Below, piece after piece: positions 47,202 to 57,153 of a stretch of 64,000 nucleotides of DNA. Origin of the DNA: Pedobacter sp. (GTDB lineage: Bacteria; Bacteroidota; Bacteroidia; Sphingobacteriales; Sphingobacteriaceae). The notes under the pieces were generated by a model, which did no database searches, was not told the origin of the DNA, and saw only the letters and a program-made list of their open reading frames with translations. The stretch spans positions 1 through 64,000 of the forward strand of contig JANXVH010000071.1 in assembly GCA_025351765.1 (NCBI GenBank), written 5' to 3'. Each line of letters opens with the position of its first letter. The stretch's first letter is position 1. The translations under genes were made by a program, and so were the position numbers.

Positions 47202-48317
47202 TTATTTTATCATAACTTTCTTGCCTTCCTTGGCAGATTGCCTGGCGGCTTCAAGTATCTTAACTACAATGAGGTTGTTTTCCAGTGATGACAAGTCGTT
47301 TCCTGGCTTGATCTCGCTTCTTAGATAGGCGGCTAGATAATCCAGGTGACTGCTGTAAGATTTGGCTAAAGGTTTAGCTTTTGTTAAACTATACTCAGCA
47401 CTGTTATTTGATTTAATTCTAAGCGTGTTAGCGTTTACCGCTTGTATGTAACCTGTCTGTCCAAATAGTTCCATGTCCTTTATGTTAAAAGGCCAATTCC
47501 AGGAGGCTTCAATTATTCCAGTGGCATTTGGGTATTCTACCAAAATAGTAGCATCATCATCTACTTTTGGATAAACATTAGGTTTTATTCTTTTTGTTAT
47601 AGCAGTAACAGAAATTGGGGTTGCTCCATCCATTAACCATGTCATCAAGTTTGCACCATAGCAACCGAAATCAATAATGGCGCCGCCACCATTTTTTTTA
47701 GGATCAGTTAGCCAACTCAAAAATTCTTTACTTACCCCAATCTCCTTAGGGCCCTGATGCCCATCATGGAAAACCATTTTTCTCAAATCGCCAATTGCTT
47801 TACCCTGTTTAACTCGTATATAAGCTTCCTGATTGCTGTCATACCATGTTGTCTCATAATTGGTGAGCAATTTGATCTTGTATTGCCTGGCCAATTCTGC
47901 CATTCTTAAAGCATGTTTTACAGATACTGCCAAAGGTTTTTCTACCATAACAGGTATCCCTAACGGGGCTGCCGCTTCAACAACGGCCAGATGATCTTCA
48001 ATGGCGTTAAATGCAAGTACCACATCTGGCTTTTTTACTTTTAGTAAATCGGTTAGGTTATTGAAAAATATAGAATCAGGTAGTTTTGCACGGTCTTTGA
48101 ATCGTTTTATCAATTCTTTGTTTTCTTCTGCGATCCCAATGATGTTCACTTCACCCTTCATGTAGCTATTCATAATTAGGTTCACATGATCGTGACTTAA
48201 GCCTGCCAGGGCAACATTTAATTTAGTTTGGGCAGTTACATGTCCGGAAATTCCAGTAGTAAAAAACAGAATGGTAAAGATCGAAGCAATGATCTTAATG
48301 TCGAAGAGTTTAGGCAT
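47202..48317 (-). CDS. Exported Gfo/Idh/MocA-family oxidoreductase
   Basis: A 371-residue protein with an N-terminal signal-like helix (about residues 8-29, IIASIFTILFFTTGISGHVTA). A Rossmann domain follows (LNVALAGLSHDHVN), then the EKPLAVS motif with the catalytic Lys and the C-terminal dehydrogenase domain (GGGAIIDFGCYGANLMTWL). The family oxidises or reduces sugar hydroxyls with NAD(P). Export with a bound cofactor is known for several Bacteroidota members, but the signal here is of Sec type. It is upstream of the gluconate permease, which suggests a shared sugar-acid or keto-sugar pathway. Confidence 0.85.
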   Translation of the reverse strand: MPKLFDIKIIASIFTILFFTTGISGHVTAQTKLNVALAGLSHDHVNLIMNSYMKGEVNIIGIAEENKELIKRFKDRAKLPDSIFFNNLTDLLKVKKPDVVLAFNAIEDHLAVVEAAAPLGIPVMVEKPLAVSVKHALRMAELARQYKIKLLTNYETTWYDSNQEAYIRVKQGKAIGDLRKMVFHDGHQGPKEIGVSKEFLSWLTDPKKNGGGAIIDFGCYGANLMTWLMDGATPISVTAITKRIKPNVYPKVDDDATILVEYPNATGIIEASWNWPFNIKDMELFGQTGYIQAVNANTLRIKSNNSAEYSLTKAKPLAKSYSSHLDYLAAYLRSEIKPGNDLSSLENNLIVVKILEAARQSAKEGKKVMIK

Positions 48318-48407
48318 TTTTGGTTAGTTTTAGTGCTGCTTTGTAAAAAGCAATTTAGCAATTTACAACGACAAATATGCTGTTGTACTATTTTTGGAAA
48401 TTGCCCT

Positions 48408-48980
48408 CTAGCCCAGAGAAAAGCACCTTCTGCACCGGGGCTCATAACTGTCCTTCTCGCCAAGTAATATCTTAGTTTCACTGGCTACCTTCCTGAAAGA
48501 ATAAGTGGCCGGAGCGCCACATTTAACACAAACGGCATTCACTTTTGTAACCAGTTCTGCAATAGCCATCATGGCGGGTACAGGGCCAAAAGGTTTTCCT
48601 GAAAAATCCATATCCAGACCAGCAACAATTACACGAATACCCTTTTGTGCTAACTTATTACATACATCAGGCAGGTCTTCATCAAAAAACTGGGCTTCAT
48701 CAATACCAACTACCTGCGTATCGGCTTTTAACAATAGTATTGCAGATGACGTTTCTACAGGAATGGATTGTATAGAATTAAAATCATGAGACACTACTGC
48801 ATTTTCATCATACCTGATATCAGTTTTTGGCTTAAAAATCTCTACCTTCAACTTCGCTATCTCAGCCCGCTTAATCCTTCTTAAGAGTTCTTCTGTTTTT
48901 CCAGAAAACATAGAGCCGCAAATTACTTCTATGCTGCCGCAAAACTCTCCTCGTCTGTAAATTTGTTCGCTAAATAACAT
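48408..48980 (-). CDS. tdk: Thymidine kinase
   Basis: A 190-residue type II thymidine kinase that salvages thymidine to dTMP. The P-loop is [14 protein letters not shown] (residues near 22-35), the Walker B-like motif [11 protein letters not shown], then [11 protein letters not shown], and the zinc-binding pairs CVKC and CRRC in the C-terminal lasso domain. The sequence ends shortly after the last Cys pair, as expected. It is divergent from the next gene with only 2 bp between the longest frames, although the neighbour probably starts 96 bp later. Confidence 0.95.
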   Translation of the reverse strand: MLFSEQIYRRGEFCGSIEVICGSMFSGKTEELLRRIKRAEIAKLKVEIFKPKTDIRYDENAVVSHDFNSIQSIPVETSSAILLLKADTQVVGIDEAQFFDEDLPDVCNKLAQKGIRVIVAGLDMDFSGKPFGPVPAMMAIAELVTKVNAVCVKCGAPATYSFRKVASETKILLGEKDSYEPRCRRCFSLG

Positions 48981-49023
48981 GTTTGTTGGATAGTTATAGG
49001 CTGCTAATATCGAAATTTTGTAC

Positions 49024-49031
49024 TATTTTTG
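49024..49031 (+). promoter_or_regulatory. -7 box favouring the later start of the next gene
   Basis: TATTTTTG matches the -7 consensus. It lies inside the longest possible frame (from 48983), so transcripts from it would only encode the protein starting at 49079. Confidence 0.5.
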
Positions 49032-49078
49032 AGAGGCAAGTTACCAACATAAAAGATCACTTTCTTCGTTATAAAGCT

Positions 49079-49930
49079 ATGGTTAACCAAAGTAACATCT
49101 TCAAAAAAATAGGGTATATATTAAATGAGCTTCAGGATCAGTACGAATTTTTGTCTGAGAACCCTGATCAGCTTAGCGAGCTGGAGTTAGAGTTGTTCCT
49201 GGCAAATGCTAACTTTCTTTCTGATCACGTTCAGATTGTAAAAAAGCTTAATGGGATCAGGCCAATAAAAGAACTTCCCCAGGCTGCGGAACAAAAAATA
49301 GTTGCAGCGCCTGTTGAAGAGGTTAAAGAGGAACAGATAGCCCTTATACAAGAGACGCTTAACAATGACCCTAAAGATCATGTTGAACTGGAAGAAGTTA
49401 TAGCTGATAATCACCGGGAGGAGATGGTTGATTTTGATGAAGATAATGAGCCGGAAGAGAATGAAATAGCCAGCCTTACTGAAATACCACAAGATGATCT
49501 AGAAGATGAAGTAGGGCCAGAGCCCTTCCTGGTATTAAAAGAGCCTATCCAGCCAATTTTAGTGGAAGAGAAAGAAGAGGTTCAAATTCAAGCTCTGGAT
49601 GCTTTATCCGTTACAGCAAAGCCAACAATAAACGACTTGCTGGCAGGTCATAAGTCGGCAAACATTAACGAAGACAATAGCAGCCCCATTATCACCGATC
49701 TTAAAAAGGCTGTAAACTTAAATGAGAAACTGCTTTATATTAAAGATCTATTTAATGGATATAACCTCGCTTATTCAGAGGCGATAGAAATTCTCAATAA
49801 ACTTCCTGATTTTAAAGCGGCAGATACCTTTCTTAAAAATAACTACGCCGTTAAAAATCATTGGGACGCAAAACCAGGAACAGTAGAAAAGTTTTATGAC
49901 CTTTTAAAACAGAGGTTCCCTGGCGATTAA
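49079..49930 (+). CDS. Conserved acidic Bacteroidota protein of unknown function
   Basis: A 283-residue soluble protein. A helical N-terminal domain (residues 1-60, NIFKKIGYILNELQDQYEFL) is followed by a long, strongly acidic, Pro/Glu-rich linker (about 70-195). A compact C-terminal domain (about 200-283) contains NDLLAGHKSAN, then LKKAVNLNEKLLYIKDLFNGY and FYDLLKQRFPGD. The two-domain layout with a spacer suggests a scaffold or adaptor. The start at 49079 is chosen from the -7 box at 49024. Its stop interlocks with that of the convergent rodA (shared TTAA). No named family is recognised. Confidence 0.6.
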   Translation: MVNQSNIFKKIGYILNELQDQYEFLSENPDQLSELELELFLANANFLSDHVQIVKKLNGIRPIKELPQAAEQKIVAAPVEEVKEEQIALIQETLNNDPKDHVELEEVIADNHREEMVDFDEDNEPEENEIASLTEIPQDDLEDEVGPEPFLVLKEPIQPILVEEKEEVQIQALDALSVTAKPTINDLLAGHKSANINEDNSSPIITDLKKAVNLNEKLLYIKDLFNGYNLAYSEAIEILNKLPDFKAADTFLKNNYAVKNHWDAKPGTVEKFYDLLKQRFPGD

Positions 49931-51195
49931 ATAAAGCCCATCCTGTTGGAATCCAGCTTTAAAAAGATAAACAGCAACACGGTAAAGCTCCATAAAGATG
50001 ACCCCCCATAACTGATAAAGGGGAGAGGTATACCAATTACAGGCACTATCCCAATAGCCATTCCTATATTGATAAATACGTGAAAGAATAAAATACAGGC
50101 CACACAATAACCGTATACACGGGAAAAAGTAGACCGCTGTCGTTCAGCAAGATTTATTAACCTGAGCAAAAGGAATATATACAAACCAATAACTACAAAA
50201 CACCCAATAAAGCCCCATTCTTCTCCAATAGTTGAAAATATAAAGTCAGTACTTTGAGCTGGCACATATCCGTATTTGGTTTGCGTACCTTGTAAAAACC
50301 CTCTGCCTGTAATCTGCCCAGACCCGATTGCTATCTTAGATTGGATCACATTATAACCTTGACCCCTTGGGTCTATCTTCAAACCCAGAATTAATTCTAT
50401 ACGGTCTCGTTGACGTGGACTAAGGACTTTTTCATAGGAAACTTTAACAATGAATAAATAAGCGATTGCAATTATAGTAACCAGAATAGCAGAGAGCATA
50501 ACCTTTTGTTTTCTTCTGTTCTGATAAACAAAGAATGAGCCGATTGCCAGAATTACCGGAATAAGTATTTGTAGCGGAACCAGGAAATCTGCAATAAATA
50601 GCACAATCATTCCTAGAAAGACGAGCAGGAAGTAACCCGACAGACCTTCCCGATACATAGGGAACATGAAGGCTAGAAATACTAACGCTGAGCCGGTGTC
50701 AGGTTGCAACTGTATCAGTAGGAGCGGAAAGCCGATGATCAGCCCGGCAAATAGGATAGATTTAAAATCTCTGAATTTAGGATTGAAGGTACTAATATAC
50801 CTTGCCAGCAAAAGTGAGGTGCCAAACTTAGCAAATTCAGATGGCTGAAGTTTAAACCCACCTCCTAAGGAAATCCAGGCTTGATTACCGGCAACACTTT
50901 TACCTATAACAAGCACCACCACCAGCAACAACGCTGTAATGCCATAAATAATGGGGGAGAATACACTGAAGAACTTCGCGTCAAGCAACAGGATAGAAAA
51001 GCCAATTATTAAAGCCGCAATAATGTAGATGAGTTGCTTGCCATAGCTGCTTCCAAAATTAAATGCTGCAGATTCTGAGGTATTGAAAACGGAAGCATAG
51101 ATATTAATAAAACCCACACTACACAGCGCTATAAAAACCAAGATGCTGATCCAGTCTACATTAAAAAAGAACCTGCTATTTTGTTGATTGTTCAT
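49927..51195 (-). CDS. rodA: Rod shape-determining glycosyltransferase RodA
   Basis: A 422-residue SEDS-family peptidoglycan polymerase with about ten membrane helices. Motifs include GGGFKLQPSEFAKFG, LQPDTGSALVF, the conserved Asp loop GRGFLQGTQTKYGYVPAQSTDFIF (two parts, GRGFLQGTQT and PAQSTDFIFS), and PVIGIPLPFISYGGSS near the C-terminus. It elongates glycan strands in the elongasome together with PBP2. The start overlaps the end of mrdA by 20 bp, so the two are translationally coupled. It is the last gene of the mreB-mreC-mreD-mrdA-rodA cluster. Confidence 0.95.
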   Translation of the reverse strand: MNNQQNSRFFFNVDWISILVFIALCSVGFINIYASVFNTSESAAFNFGSSYGKQLIYIIAALIIGFSILLLDAKFFSVFSPIIYGITALLLVVVLVIGKSVAGNQAWISLGGGFKLQPSEFAKFGTSLLLARYISTFNPKFRDFKSILFAGLIIGFPLLLIQLQPDTGSALVFLAFMFPMYREGLSGYFLLVFLGMIVLFIADFLVPLQILIPVILAIGSFFVYQNRRKQKVMLSAILVTIIAIAYLFIVKVSYEKVLSPRQRDRIELILGLKIDPRGQGYNVIQSKIAIGSGQITGRGFLQGTQTKYGYVPAQSTDFIFSTIGEEWGFIGCFVVIGLYIFLLLRLINLAERQRSTFSRVYGYCVACILFFHVFINIGMAIGIVPVIGIPLPFISYGGSSLWSFTVLLFIFLKLDSNRMGFI

Positions 51196-53083
51196 TTTTT
51201 AATATGGGTAATTTGATGGAATCAATTGGCTTAGGCTTTAGCTTAACCTTAGGCATAGGTGGAGGAGGCAACACTGCCTGATTTTTCATCCACTCAACTT
51301 GAGCCAGTTTATTAGGAGCTACACTATCTTTTAGATATTTTTCTGTAATGTAACTGGCTATAGGTGCCGCATAAGCACTACCGTAACCAGCATTTTCTAC
51401 AATAACAGCAATGGCTATTTTGGGATTGTCTCTCGGCGCAAACCCTATAAATACGGAGTGATTCTTTCCACGCGGGTTTTGTACGGTACCCGTTTTTCCG
51501 CACATAATAATGTTAGCTATTCGTGATTCTATGGCAGTACCCCAGGATGCGTTTACCGCATCTTGCATTCCATCTATTACCGGTTCAAAATGCCTGGCGT
51601 CAATTCCAACGTAGTGCTTTTGTACATATTCTTTTTTTATTACCCTGTCTTTTCCTATCGCCTTTACCAGGTGAGGTTTGATATAATATCCCCTGTTTGC
51701 AATGACAGACATGATATTGGCCATTTGAAGTGGTGTTGCATCCATTTCTCCTTGTCCAATAGCCAATGATATTACCGTAGTGTAACCCCAGTATTTACTG
51801 TATTTCCTAGAGTAATAAGATTCATCATAAAGCCTTCCTGTTCTTTCGCCAGGAAGATCTACACCTAATGTATCACCCAATCCCCAGAGCTTTACTTTTT
51901 TTTGCCAATCGGCATAAGCTACTTGTGCATTCTTATATTTTTGTTGTGTAAGCAATTTTTGAAAAACATAACAAGCATAGGTATTACAAGACCTAGCTAA
52001 GCCCATTCTAAGTGCAACATTACCGTCAACATGTTCGCATTTTACCCAGTGGTTACCCGCCCTAAAACCACCCGGACAATTAAACGTGGTGTTTGGGTCA
52101 ATTACGCCTTCTTGCAAGCCAATTAATGCATCTAAAGGCTTAAAGGCAGAGCCCGGCGAATAATAACCCTGAATGGGTCGGATGTTAAAAGGCCGATAGG
52201 GTTCGGCTAAAATCTTCATATAGCTATTGCCAGATTGTCTGCCTACCATATCGTTAGGGTTATAACCCGGACTACTTACAAAAGCCAGAATCTCACCTGT
52301 AGATGGTTCTATTGCCACAATGCTTCCTATCTTATTGTGCATCAGTTGCTCGCCCAATTTCTGTAGCCTGATGTCTAGTGAAGAGATCAACTGCTCACCT
52401 GAAACAGCTGAAGTATCAAATTTACCTTCAGCATAACTGCCTTTGGGTACATTATGTGCGTCATACAGCATGTTTACTACGCCTCTTTCGCCACGCAGTA
52501 ATTTTTCGTAAGAACGCTCTACTCCAGATTTTCCAATATAATCTCCTGATCTGTAATAACCTTCAGATTTCTCAATGTCGGTAGGGGTTACTTCCTTTAT
52601 ATAACCTAAAAACTGACTGGCAATACTATCTGGGTACTGCCTAATGGTCCGGCTTTGCACAAAGAAGCCCGGAAAACGCGCAAGCTGCTCAGACAAGCTT
52701 TGGTATATCTCTATAGAAAGTTGCTTTTCAATTGGCCCTGGCTGATACCTGGAAAGTCGCCTGGCCTTTCTCATATTTTTACCAAATTTAGCAGTATCAA
52801 CCCCTATGATTTTACATAAAGCCAATGTATCAAAAGGTTTAACATCATTAGGTATTGCCATCAGGTCATATACCAGTTCATTTTGAACAAGCACATTTTC
52901 ATTTCTATCCCTAATAACCCCACGTGCCGGGTAGGTATAAATCCTTTTTAACACATTACTTTTAGCAGATATAAAATACTTGTCGCTAAAAACCTGAATA
53001 TAGAATAGTGTTCCCAGCAAGATCAGCGCAACCACAATAAATAGGCCCTGTACAATATACTTACGGTTAAACAAACTATCCAT
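51176..53083 (-). CDS. mrdA: Penicillin-binding protein 2 (elongation transpeptidase)
   Basis: A 635-residue class B PBP. It has one N-terminal membrane helix (about residues 10-30), a pedestal domain starting VLKRIYTYPARGVIRDRN, and a transpeptidase domain with the nucleophile serine in SPGSAFKPL (near residue 310), SCN in ARSCNTYA, and KTGT in MCGKTGTVQNP. It crosslinks peptidoglycan made by RodA in the periplasm. The C-terminus carries a Pro/Lys-rich tail (PPPPMPKVKLKPKP) of unknown use. It abuts mreD and overlaps rodA, as is typical for the elongasome operon. Confidence 0.96.
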   Translation of the reverse strand: MDSLFNRKYIVQGLFIVVALILLGTLFYIQVFSDKYFISAKSNVLKRIYTYPARGVIRDRNENVLVQNELVYDLMAIPNDVKPFDTLALCKIIGVDTAKFGKNMRKARRLSRYQPGPIEKQLSIEIYQSLSEQLARFPGFFVQSRTIRQYPDSIASQFLGYIKEVTPTDIEKSEGYYRSGDYIGKSGVERSYEKLLRGERGVVNMLYDAHNVPKGSYAEGKFDTSAVSGEQLISSLDIRLQKLGEQLMHNKIGSIVAIEPSTGEILAFVSSPGYNPNDMVGRQSGNSYMKILAEPYRPFNIRPIQGYYSPGSAFKPLDALIGLQEGVIDPNTTFNCPGGFRAGNHWVKCEHVDGNVALRMGLARSCNTYACYVFQKLLTQQKYKNAQVAYADWQKKVKLWGLGDTLGVDLPGERTGRLYDESYYSRKYSKYWGYTTVISLAIGQGEMDATPLQMANIMSVIANRGYYIKPHLVKAIGKDRVIKKEYVQKHYVGIDARHFEPVIDGMQDAVNASWGTAIESRIANIIMCGKTGTVQNPRGKNHSVFIGFAPRDNPKIAIAVIVENAGYGSAYAAPIASYITEKYLKDSVAPNKLAQVEWMKNQAVLPPPPMPKVKLKPKPIDSIKLPILKNEQSTK

Positions 53084-53598
53084 TACCTCGCCTTCCTGTT
53101 GTAAAAGATAAACTCAATTAATAAAACAATGAAGAGGGTAAATATACTGCTCAATAAACTTCTAACTAAGGTGTAATTAAATTCAGTTAGTCTAAATGTT
53201 TCCAGAAAGAATAGAATGATGTGATGGGAGAAGATGCACAAAGACGCATACAGCAGAAACCATTTAAAGCCCATATTCCCTAAAGTGGGCTCGGGCTCAT
53301 CAAAGTTATCGCGACTAACCGACACGGATATAAAAAGAATTCTTACAAATACCAGCACAACGCAGGCGGCGGTATGAACGCCATAGGTATCATAAAAAGC
53401 ATCAATGGTTAATCCGGTAATAAAGGCTATCAGGTAAAGCAACAGATTAGGCGTGCTGAAAGGCAACAACAGCAAAAACAGCACATAAATAAATGGATTG
53501 GCTAAATTGTAGAAACTCATGCTCCTCAGTAAGAGGATCTGAAATAAAAGCAGAATAAACCACCTTACTACGTTTATAATTACCAGTTTACTGTTCAT
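53083..53598 (-). CDS. mreD: Rod shape-determining protein MreD
   Basis: A 171-residue inner-membrane protein with about five hydrophobic segments and short loops, the usual MreD pattern. NPFIYVLFLLLLPF and GLTIDAFYDTYGVHTAACV are visible; the second resembles the conserved G-x-D-x-F motif of MreD. It links MreC and the elongasome enzymes. Primary sequence conservation is low in this family, so position between mreC and mrdA carries much of the weight. It overlaps mreC by 11 bp and mrdA by 1 bp. Confidence 0.88.
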   Translation of the reverse strand: MNSKLVIINVVRWFILLLFQILLLRSMSFYNLANPFIYVLFLLLLPFSTPNLLLYLIAFITGLTIDAFYDTYGVHTAACVVLVFVRILFISVSVSRDNFDEPEPTLGNMGFKWFLLYASLCIFSHHIILFFLETFRLTEFNYTLVRSLLSSIFTLFIVLLIEFIFYNRKAR

Positions 53599-54427
53599 CA
53601 GGTACTTTAGCTTCTAATGCTTGTTGTTCTTTTGCAAATTTGTTTTTAATAACATACACATATTGTAATGCACTAAAATCATTAAAGAGGACTACTTCAA
53701 TCAGTTTAAAGTTATCTCCTTTAGCTATTCCCGTATTACTAACTTTGCCAACCGGTATACCGGCCGGGAAAGAAGAGAAATTAGAAGTAATCACGGTATC
53801 ACCCATGCTTAACTTAAAATGATTGGGTACATCCTTGATGTATGCTTTCCTGTAATCAAAGTTCCCATCGCCCCAAATCAAAGAGCCCACCGCCTTATTC
53901 TTCTTTATGTTTACACTAATGTAAGTATCTTTATGTAGTAGTGATCTTATGGTGGCAAAGTGTTCTGAAACATCTCTTATATACCCAACTATTCCGTTTC
54001 CTGAAGAAATAACAGGCATACCGCCCGCTATTCCATCTGCCGAACCACGATTAATAGTAATAATATTATTGCGCAAGGCGATGGAATTCTTCACAACTCT
54101 TGCAGAGAGATAAGTATACTGAGCAACACCAGAAGTATCTCTAAGGGTGATGTCTTTAGCTGTATCTATATTTTGTAAAGCCAGTACTTTTGTCTTGAGC
54201 AGGGCATTCTCTCTGGCAAGACTATCGTTAACAGTACTTAGGTTCAAATACCGCTTAACCACGTTTAGATTGGTATAAGCATCGCCCACCACTTTATTAG
54301 TGCTGTTTAGGGTAACGCTACGTTGGTAGGCATTGTTTTTAATGGTAAGTACAATACCTAGCGTAAAAAAGATAATAAAGAAAAAAAATGCGTTGTATCT
54401 GTTTAAAAAAATCCAAAGGTTACGCAT
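53588..54427 (-). CDS. mreC: Rod shape-determining protein MreC
   Basis: A 279-residue bitopic protein: one membrane helix (about residues 12-30), a coiled-coil stretch (about 55-80, NDSLARENALLKTKVLAL), and the periplasmic double beta-barrel starting YTYLSARVVKNS, with NIITINRGSADGI, NGIVGYIRDV and DTVITSNFSSFPAGIPVG. MreC scaffolds PBP2 and RodA. It is encoded 62 bp after mreB and overlaps mreD, as is standard. Confidence 0.95.
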   Translation of the reverse strand: MRNLWIFLNRYNAFFFFIIFFTLGIVLTIKNNAYQRSVTLNSTNKVVGDAYTNLNVVKRYLNLSTVNDSLARENALLKTKVLALQNIDTAKDITLRDTSGVAQYTYLSARVVKNSIALRNNIITINRGSADGIAGGMPVISSGNGIVGYIRDVSEHFATIRSLLHKDTYISVNIKKNKAVGSLIWGDGNFDYRKAYIKDVPNHFKLSMGDTVITSNFSSFPAGIPVGKVSNTGIAKGDNFKLIEVVLFNDFSALQYVYVIKNKFAKEQQALEAKVPDEQ

Positions 54428-54489
54428 TCCGGCTTACAGATTAAGGTGAAATGTTACAATTTGAATACTTTCATGCCTGATGCAAACAG

Positions 54490-55512
54490 TTACTGCATTA
54501 AGAACTTAAAGGTACCTATGTTTTTTAATGCGATACCGGTTCCACGAACTACAGCACGTAACGGATCTTCAGCTACATGGACAGGAAGTTTGGTTTTTGC
54601 CGCGACACGTTTGTCTAAGCCCCTCAATAAAGCACCACCTCCTGTCAAATAAATACCAGTTTGATAAATATCAGCAGAAAGCTCTGGTGGAGTAATCTCT
54701 AAAGCTTTTAAAATTGCCTCTTCAATTTTAGAAATGGATTTATCAAGGCAATGTGCAATTTCTGTATAAGAAACGGTGATCTGTTTTGGAACGCCTGTCA
54801 TCAAATCCCTTCCCTGTACTGCAAAATCAGCAGGAGGATCAGCCAATTCAGGCAAGGCCGCACCAACCTCAATTTTAATCTTTTCAGCAGTACGGTCGCC
54901 AATCATGATGTTGTGTTGACGGCGGATGTAATTTACAATGTCCGAGTCAAAGTTATCTCCTGCTACGCGAATAGATTGATCACATACGATACCAGACAAA
55001 GCGATAACAGCAATCTCTGTTGTTCCGCCACCAATATCAATGATCATGTTACCCATCGGCTCTTCTACATCTATCCCGATACCTACAGCAGCTGCCATTG
55101 GCTCATGAATTAAGTATACTTCTTTAGCTCCAGCTATTTCTGCAGAATCTCTAACCGCTCGTTTTTCTACTTCTGTTATACCAGAAGGAATACAAATTAC
55201 CATCCTAAGCGAAGGGAACATCCAGCCCTTACCGCCATTTAGCATGCGTATCATGCCTTTAATCATCGCCTCTGCAGCATTGAAATCGGCAATAACACCA
55301 TCCTTTAGCGGTCTTACCGTTCGTATATTGTCGTGTGTTTTACCCTCCATTTGCATGGCTTGTCTGCCAATTGCTATGATTTTGTTGGTTTGCCTATCGA
55401 ACGCAACAATAGACGGCTCATCAACAACTACTTTATCATTATGTATGATCAGGGTGTTTGCGGTACCTAAGTCAATCGCAACTTCCTGTGTGAACCAATT
55501 AAATAAACCCAT
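54490..55512 (-). CDS. mreB: Rod shape-determining protein MreB
   Basis: A 340-residue bacterial actin that organises cell-wall elongation. It has phosphate loop 1 in AIDLGTANTLI, VRPLKDGVIADF, connecting segments EVYLIHEPMAAAVG, phosphate loop 2 in MIIDIGGGTTEIAV, and the adenosine motif in GIYLTGGGALLRGL. The length is standard. It is promoter-proximal to mreC-mreD-mrdA-rodA on the minus strand. purH lies 85 bp upstream on the same strand, so shared transcription is possible. Confidence 0.97.
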   Translation of the reverse strand: MGLFNWFTQEVAIDLGTANTLIIHNDKVVVDEPSIVAFDRQTNKIIAIGRQAMQMEGKTHDNIRTVRPLKDGVIADFNAAEAMIKGMIRMLNGGKGWMFPSLRMVICIPSGITEVEKRAVRDSAEIAGAKEVYLIHEPMAAAVGIGIDVEEPMGNMIIDIGGGTTEIAVIALSGIVCDQSIRVAGDNFDSDIVNYIRRQHNIMIGDRTAEKIKIEVGAALPELADPPADFAVQGRDLMTGVPKQITVSYTEIAHCLDKSISKIEEAILKALEITPPELSADIYQTGIYLTGGGALLRGLDKRVAAKTKLPVHVAEDPLRAVVRGTGIALKNIGTFKFLMQ

Positions 55513-55597
55513 TTATAGGTGATAATTAAATTTTAAAAATTCTATATACTATAGTAATGTAAAACTACGGCTTTTTATTGTATTCGACTGTAAATAA

Positions 55598-57124
55598 TTA
55601 GTGTTTAAAATGTCTGATACCGGTAGTTACCATTGCAATTCCCTTTTCATTTGCCATATTTATAGAATCAGCATCTTTAATAGAGCCGCCAGGCTGTAAA
55701 ACAGCCGTAATACCTGCTTCAGCAGCTATTTCTACACAATCAGGGAATGGGAAAAAAGCATCAGACGCCATTACAGAGCCTATTAAATCAAATTTAAAAG
55801 CACCTGCCTTAACAATTGCCTGCTTTAATGCATCAACTCTTGATGTTTGGCCAACCCCACTTGATAAAAGCTGATTGTTTTTTACAAAAACTATGGTGTT
55901 AGACTTGGTATGTTTTACAATTTTGTTAGCAAAGTGCAGGTCTTCCAGTTCTTGCGCGGTAGGTGTTTTAATCGTAACGGCTGTCATCTGATCCGGACCC
56001 TCAATAATCAAATCCTTATCCTGCTCTATTACTCCGTTTAACAATGTTTTAAACTGCTTTTTGCTAAGCTCCACGTCATTTCTCTGCAAAATTACCCTGT
56101 TCTTTTTACCACGGAAAAGCTCAACAGCCTCTGCCTGGTAGGATGGGGCGATAAGCACTTCAAAAAACAACTTGTTAATCTCTGTTGCAGTTTCAAGGTC
56201 AATTTCCCTGTTTGCAATCAATACGCCTCCAAAGGCAGAAACAGGATCGCAAGCGAGGGCAACGTTCCAGGCTTCAAGAATGCTTGATTTAGAAGCAGCA
56301 CCGCAAGCATTGGTATGTTTTAATATCGCAAATGTAGGTTCTTCAAATTCATCAATCAGTACTACAGCGGCATCAACATCTACAAGGTTATTGTAAGACA
56401 GCTCTTTGCCGTTAAGCTTAGTAAACATTTGGTCAAGATCACCATAAAATACACCTTTTTGATGCGGATTCTCTCCGTATCTTAAGGTTTGAGATTTGCT
56501 TATACTCTGTTTAAATACAGTTAAAGGGTCTTCCGTATTGAAATAGTTAAAGATGGCCGTGTCATAATTGGATGAAGTATGGAAAGCAGTTTTAGCATAA
56601 GCTTTACGTTGTTGCAAAGTAGTCTCCCCATTTTGGTTGGCCAGTTGCCCGGCTAAATTTGCGTAATCATTTTTAGAAGCGATAATTACCACATCATTAA
56701 AGTTCTTTGCAGCAGCCCTGATCAGGGAGATGCCGCCAATATCAATTTTTTCTATAATTTCTACTTCAGAACCTCCGGCTTTCAATGTTTCCTCAAAAGG
56801 ATACAAATCAACAATAACCAGGTCAATTTCGGGAATCTTGTATTCAGCAATCTGACTTTGATCAGAAGATAACGCTCTGCGGTTTAAAATACCGCCGAAT
56901 ACTTTTGGATGCAAAGTCTTTACCCTGCCACCCAATATAGATGGATATCCGGTAAGGTCTTCTACAGCAGTAACAGGTAAACCCAGGTCTCTAATAAACT
57001 GTTCCGTGCCTCCGGTAGAGAAAAGCTGTACACCTTGTTTGGCAAGTAAACGAACTAATGGCTCAAGGCCATCCTTGTAATAAACTGAAATTAAAGCGTT
57101 TTTGATTTTAATTGATTGGCTCAT
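55598..57124 (-). CDS. purH: Bifunctional AICAR transformylase / IMP cyclohydrolase
   Basis: A 508-residue enzyme of the last two purine synthesis steps. The N-terminal cyclohydrolase (MGS-like) part holds LFSTGGTEQFI and GYPSILGGRVKTLHP. The transformylase part holds SLIRAAAKNF, LRYGENPHQKG, ILKHTNACGAA with the catalytic Lys-His, SAFGGVLIANREID, and the C-terminal ASDAFFPFPDCVE and GSIKDADSI. It follows purN by 29 bp on the same strand, so two formyl-transfer steps of the pathway are co-expressed. Confidence 0.96.
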   Translation of the reverse strand: MSQSIKIKNALISVYYKDGLEPLVRLLAKQGVQLFSTGGTEQFIRDLGLPVTAVEDLTGYPSILGGRVKTLHPKVFGGILNRRALSSDQSQIAEYKIPEIDLVIVDLYPFEETLKAGGSEVEIIEKIDIGGISLIRAAAKNFNDVVIIASKNDYANLAGQLANQNGETTLQQRKAYAKTAFHTSSNYDTAIFNYFNTEDPLTVFKQSISKSQTLRYGENPHQKGVFYGDLDQMFTKLNGKELSYNNLVDVDAAVVLIDEFEEPTFAILKHTNACGAASKSSILEAWNVALACDPVSAFGGVLIANREIDLETATEINKLFFEVLIAPSYQAEAVELFRGKKNRVILQRNDVELSKKQFKTLLNGVIEQDKDLIIEGPDQMTAVTIKTPTAQELEDLHFANKIVKHTKSNTIVFVKNNQLLSSGVGQTSRVDALKQAIVKAGAFKFDLIGSVMASDAFFPFPDCVEIAAEAGITAVLQPGGSIKDADSINMANEKGIAMVTTGIRHFKH

Positions 57125-57153
57125 CAGAGAAAAATTTTGAGCCGCAAAAGTAG

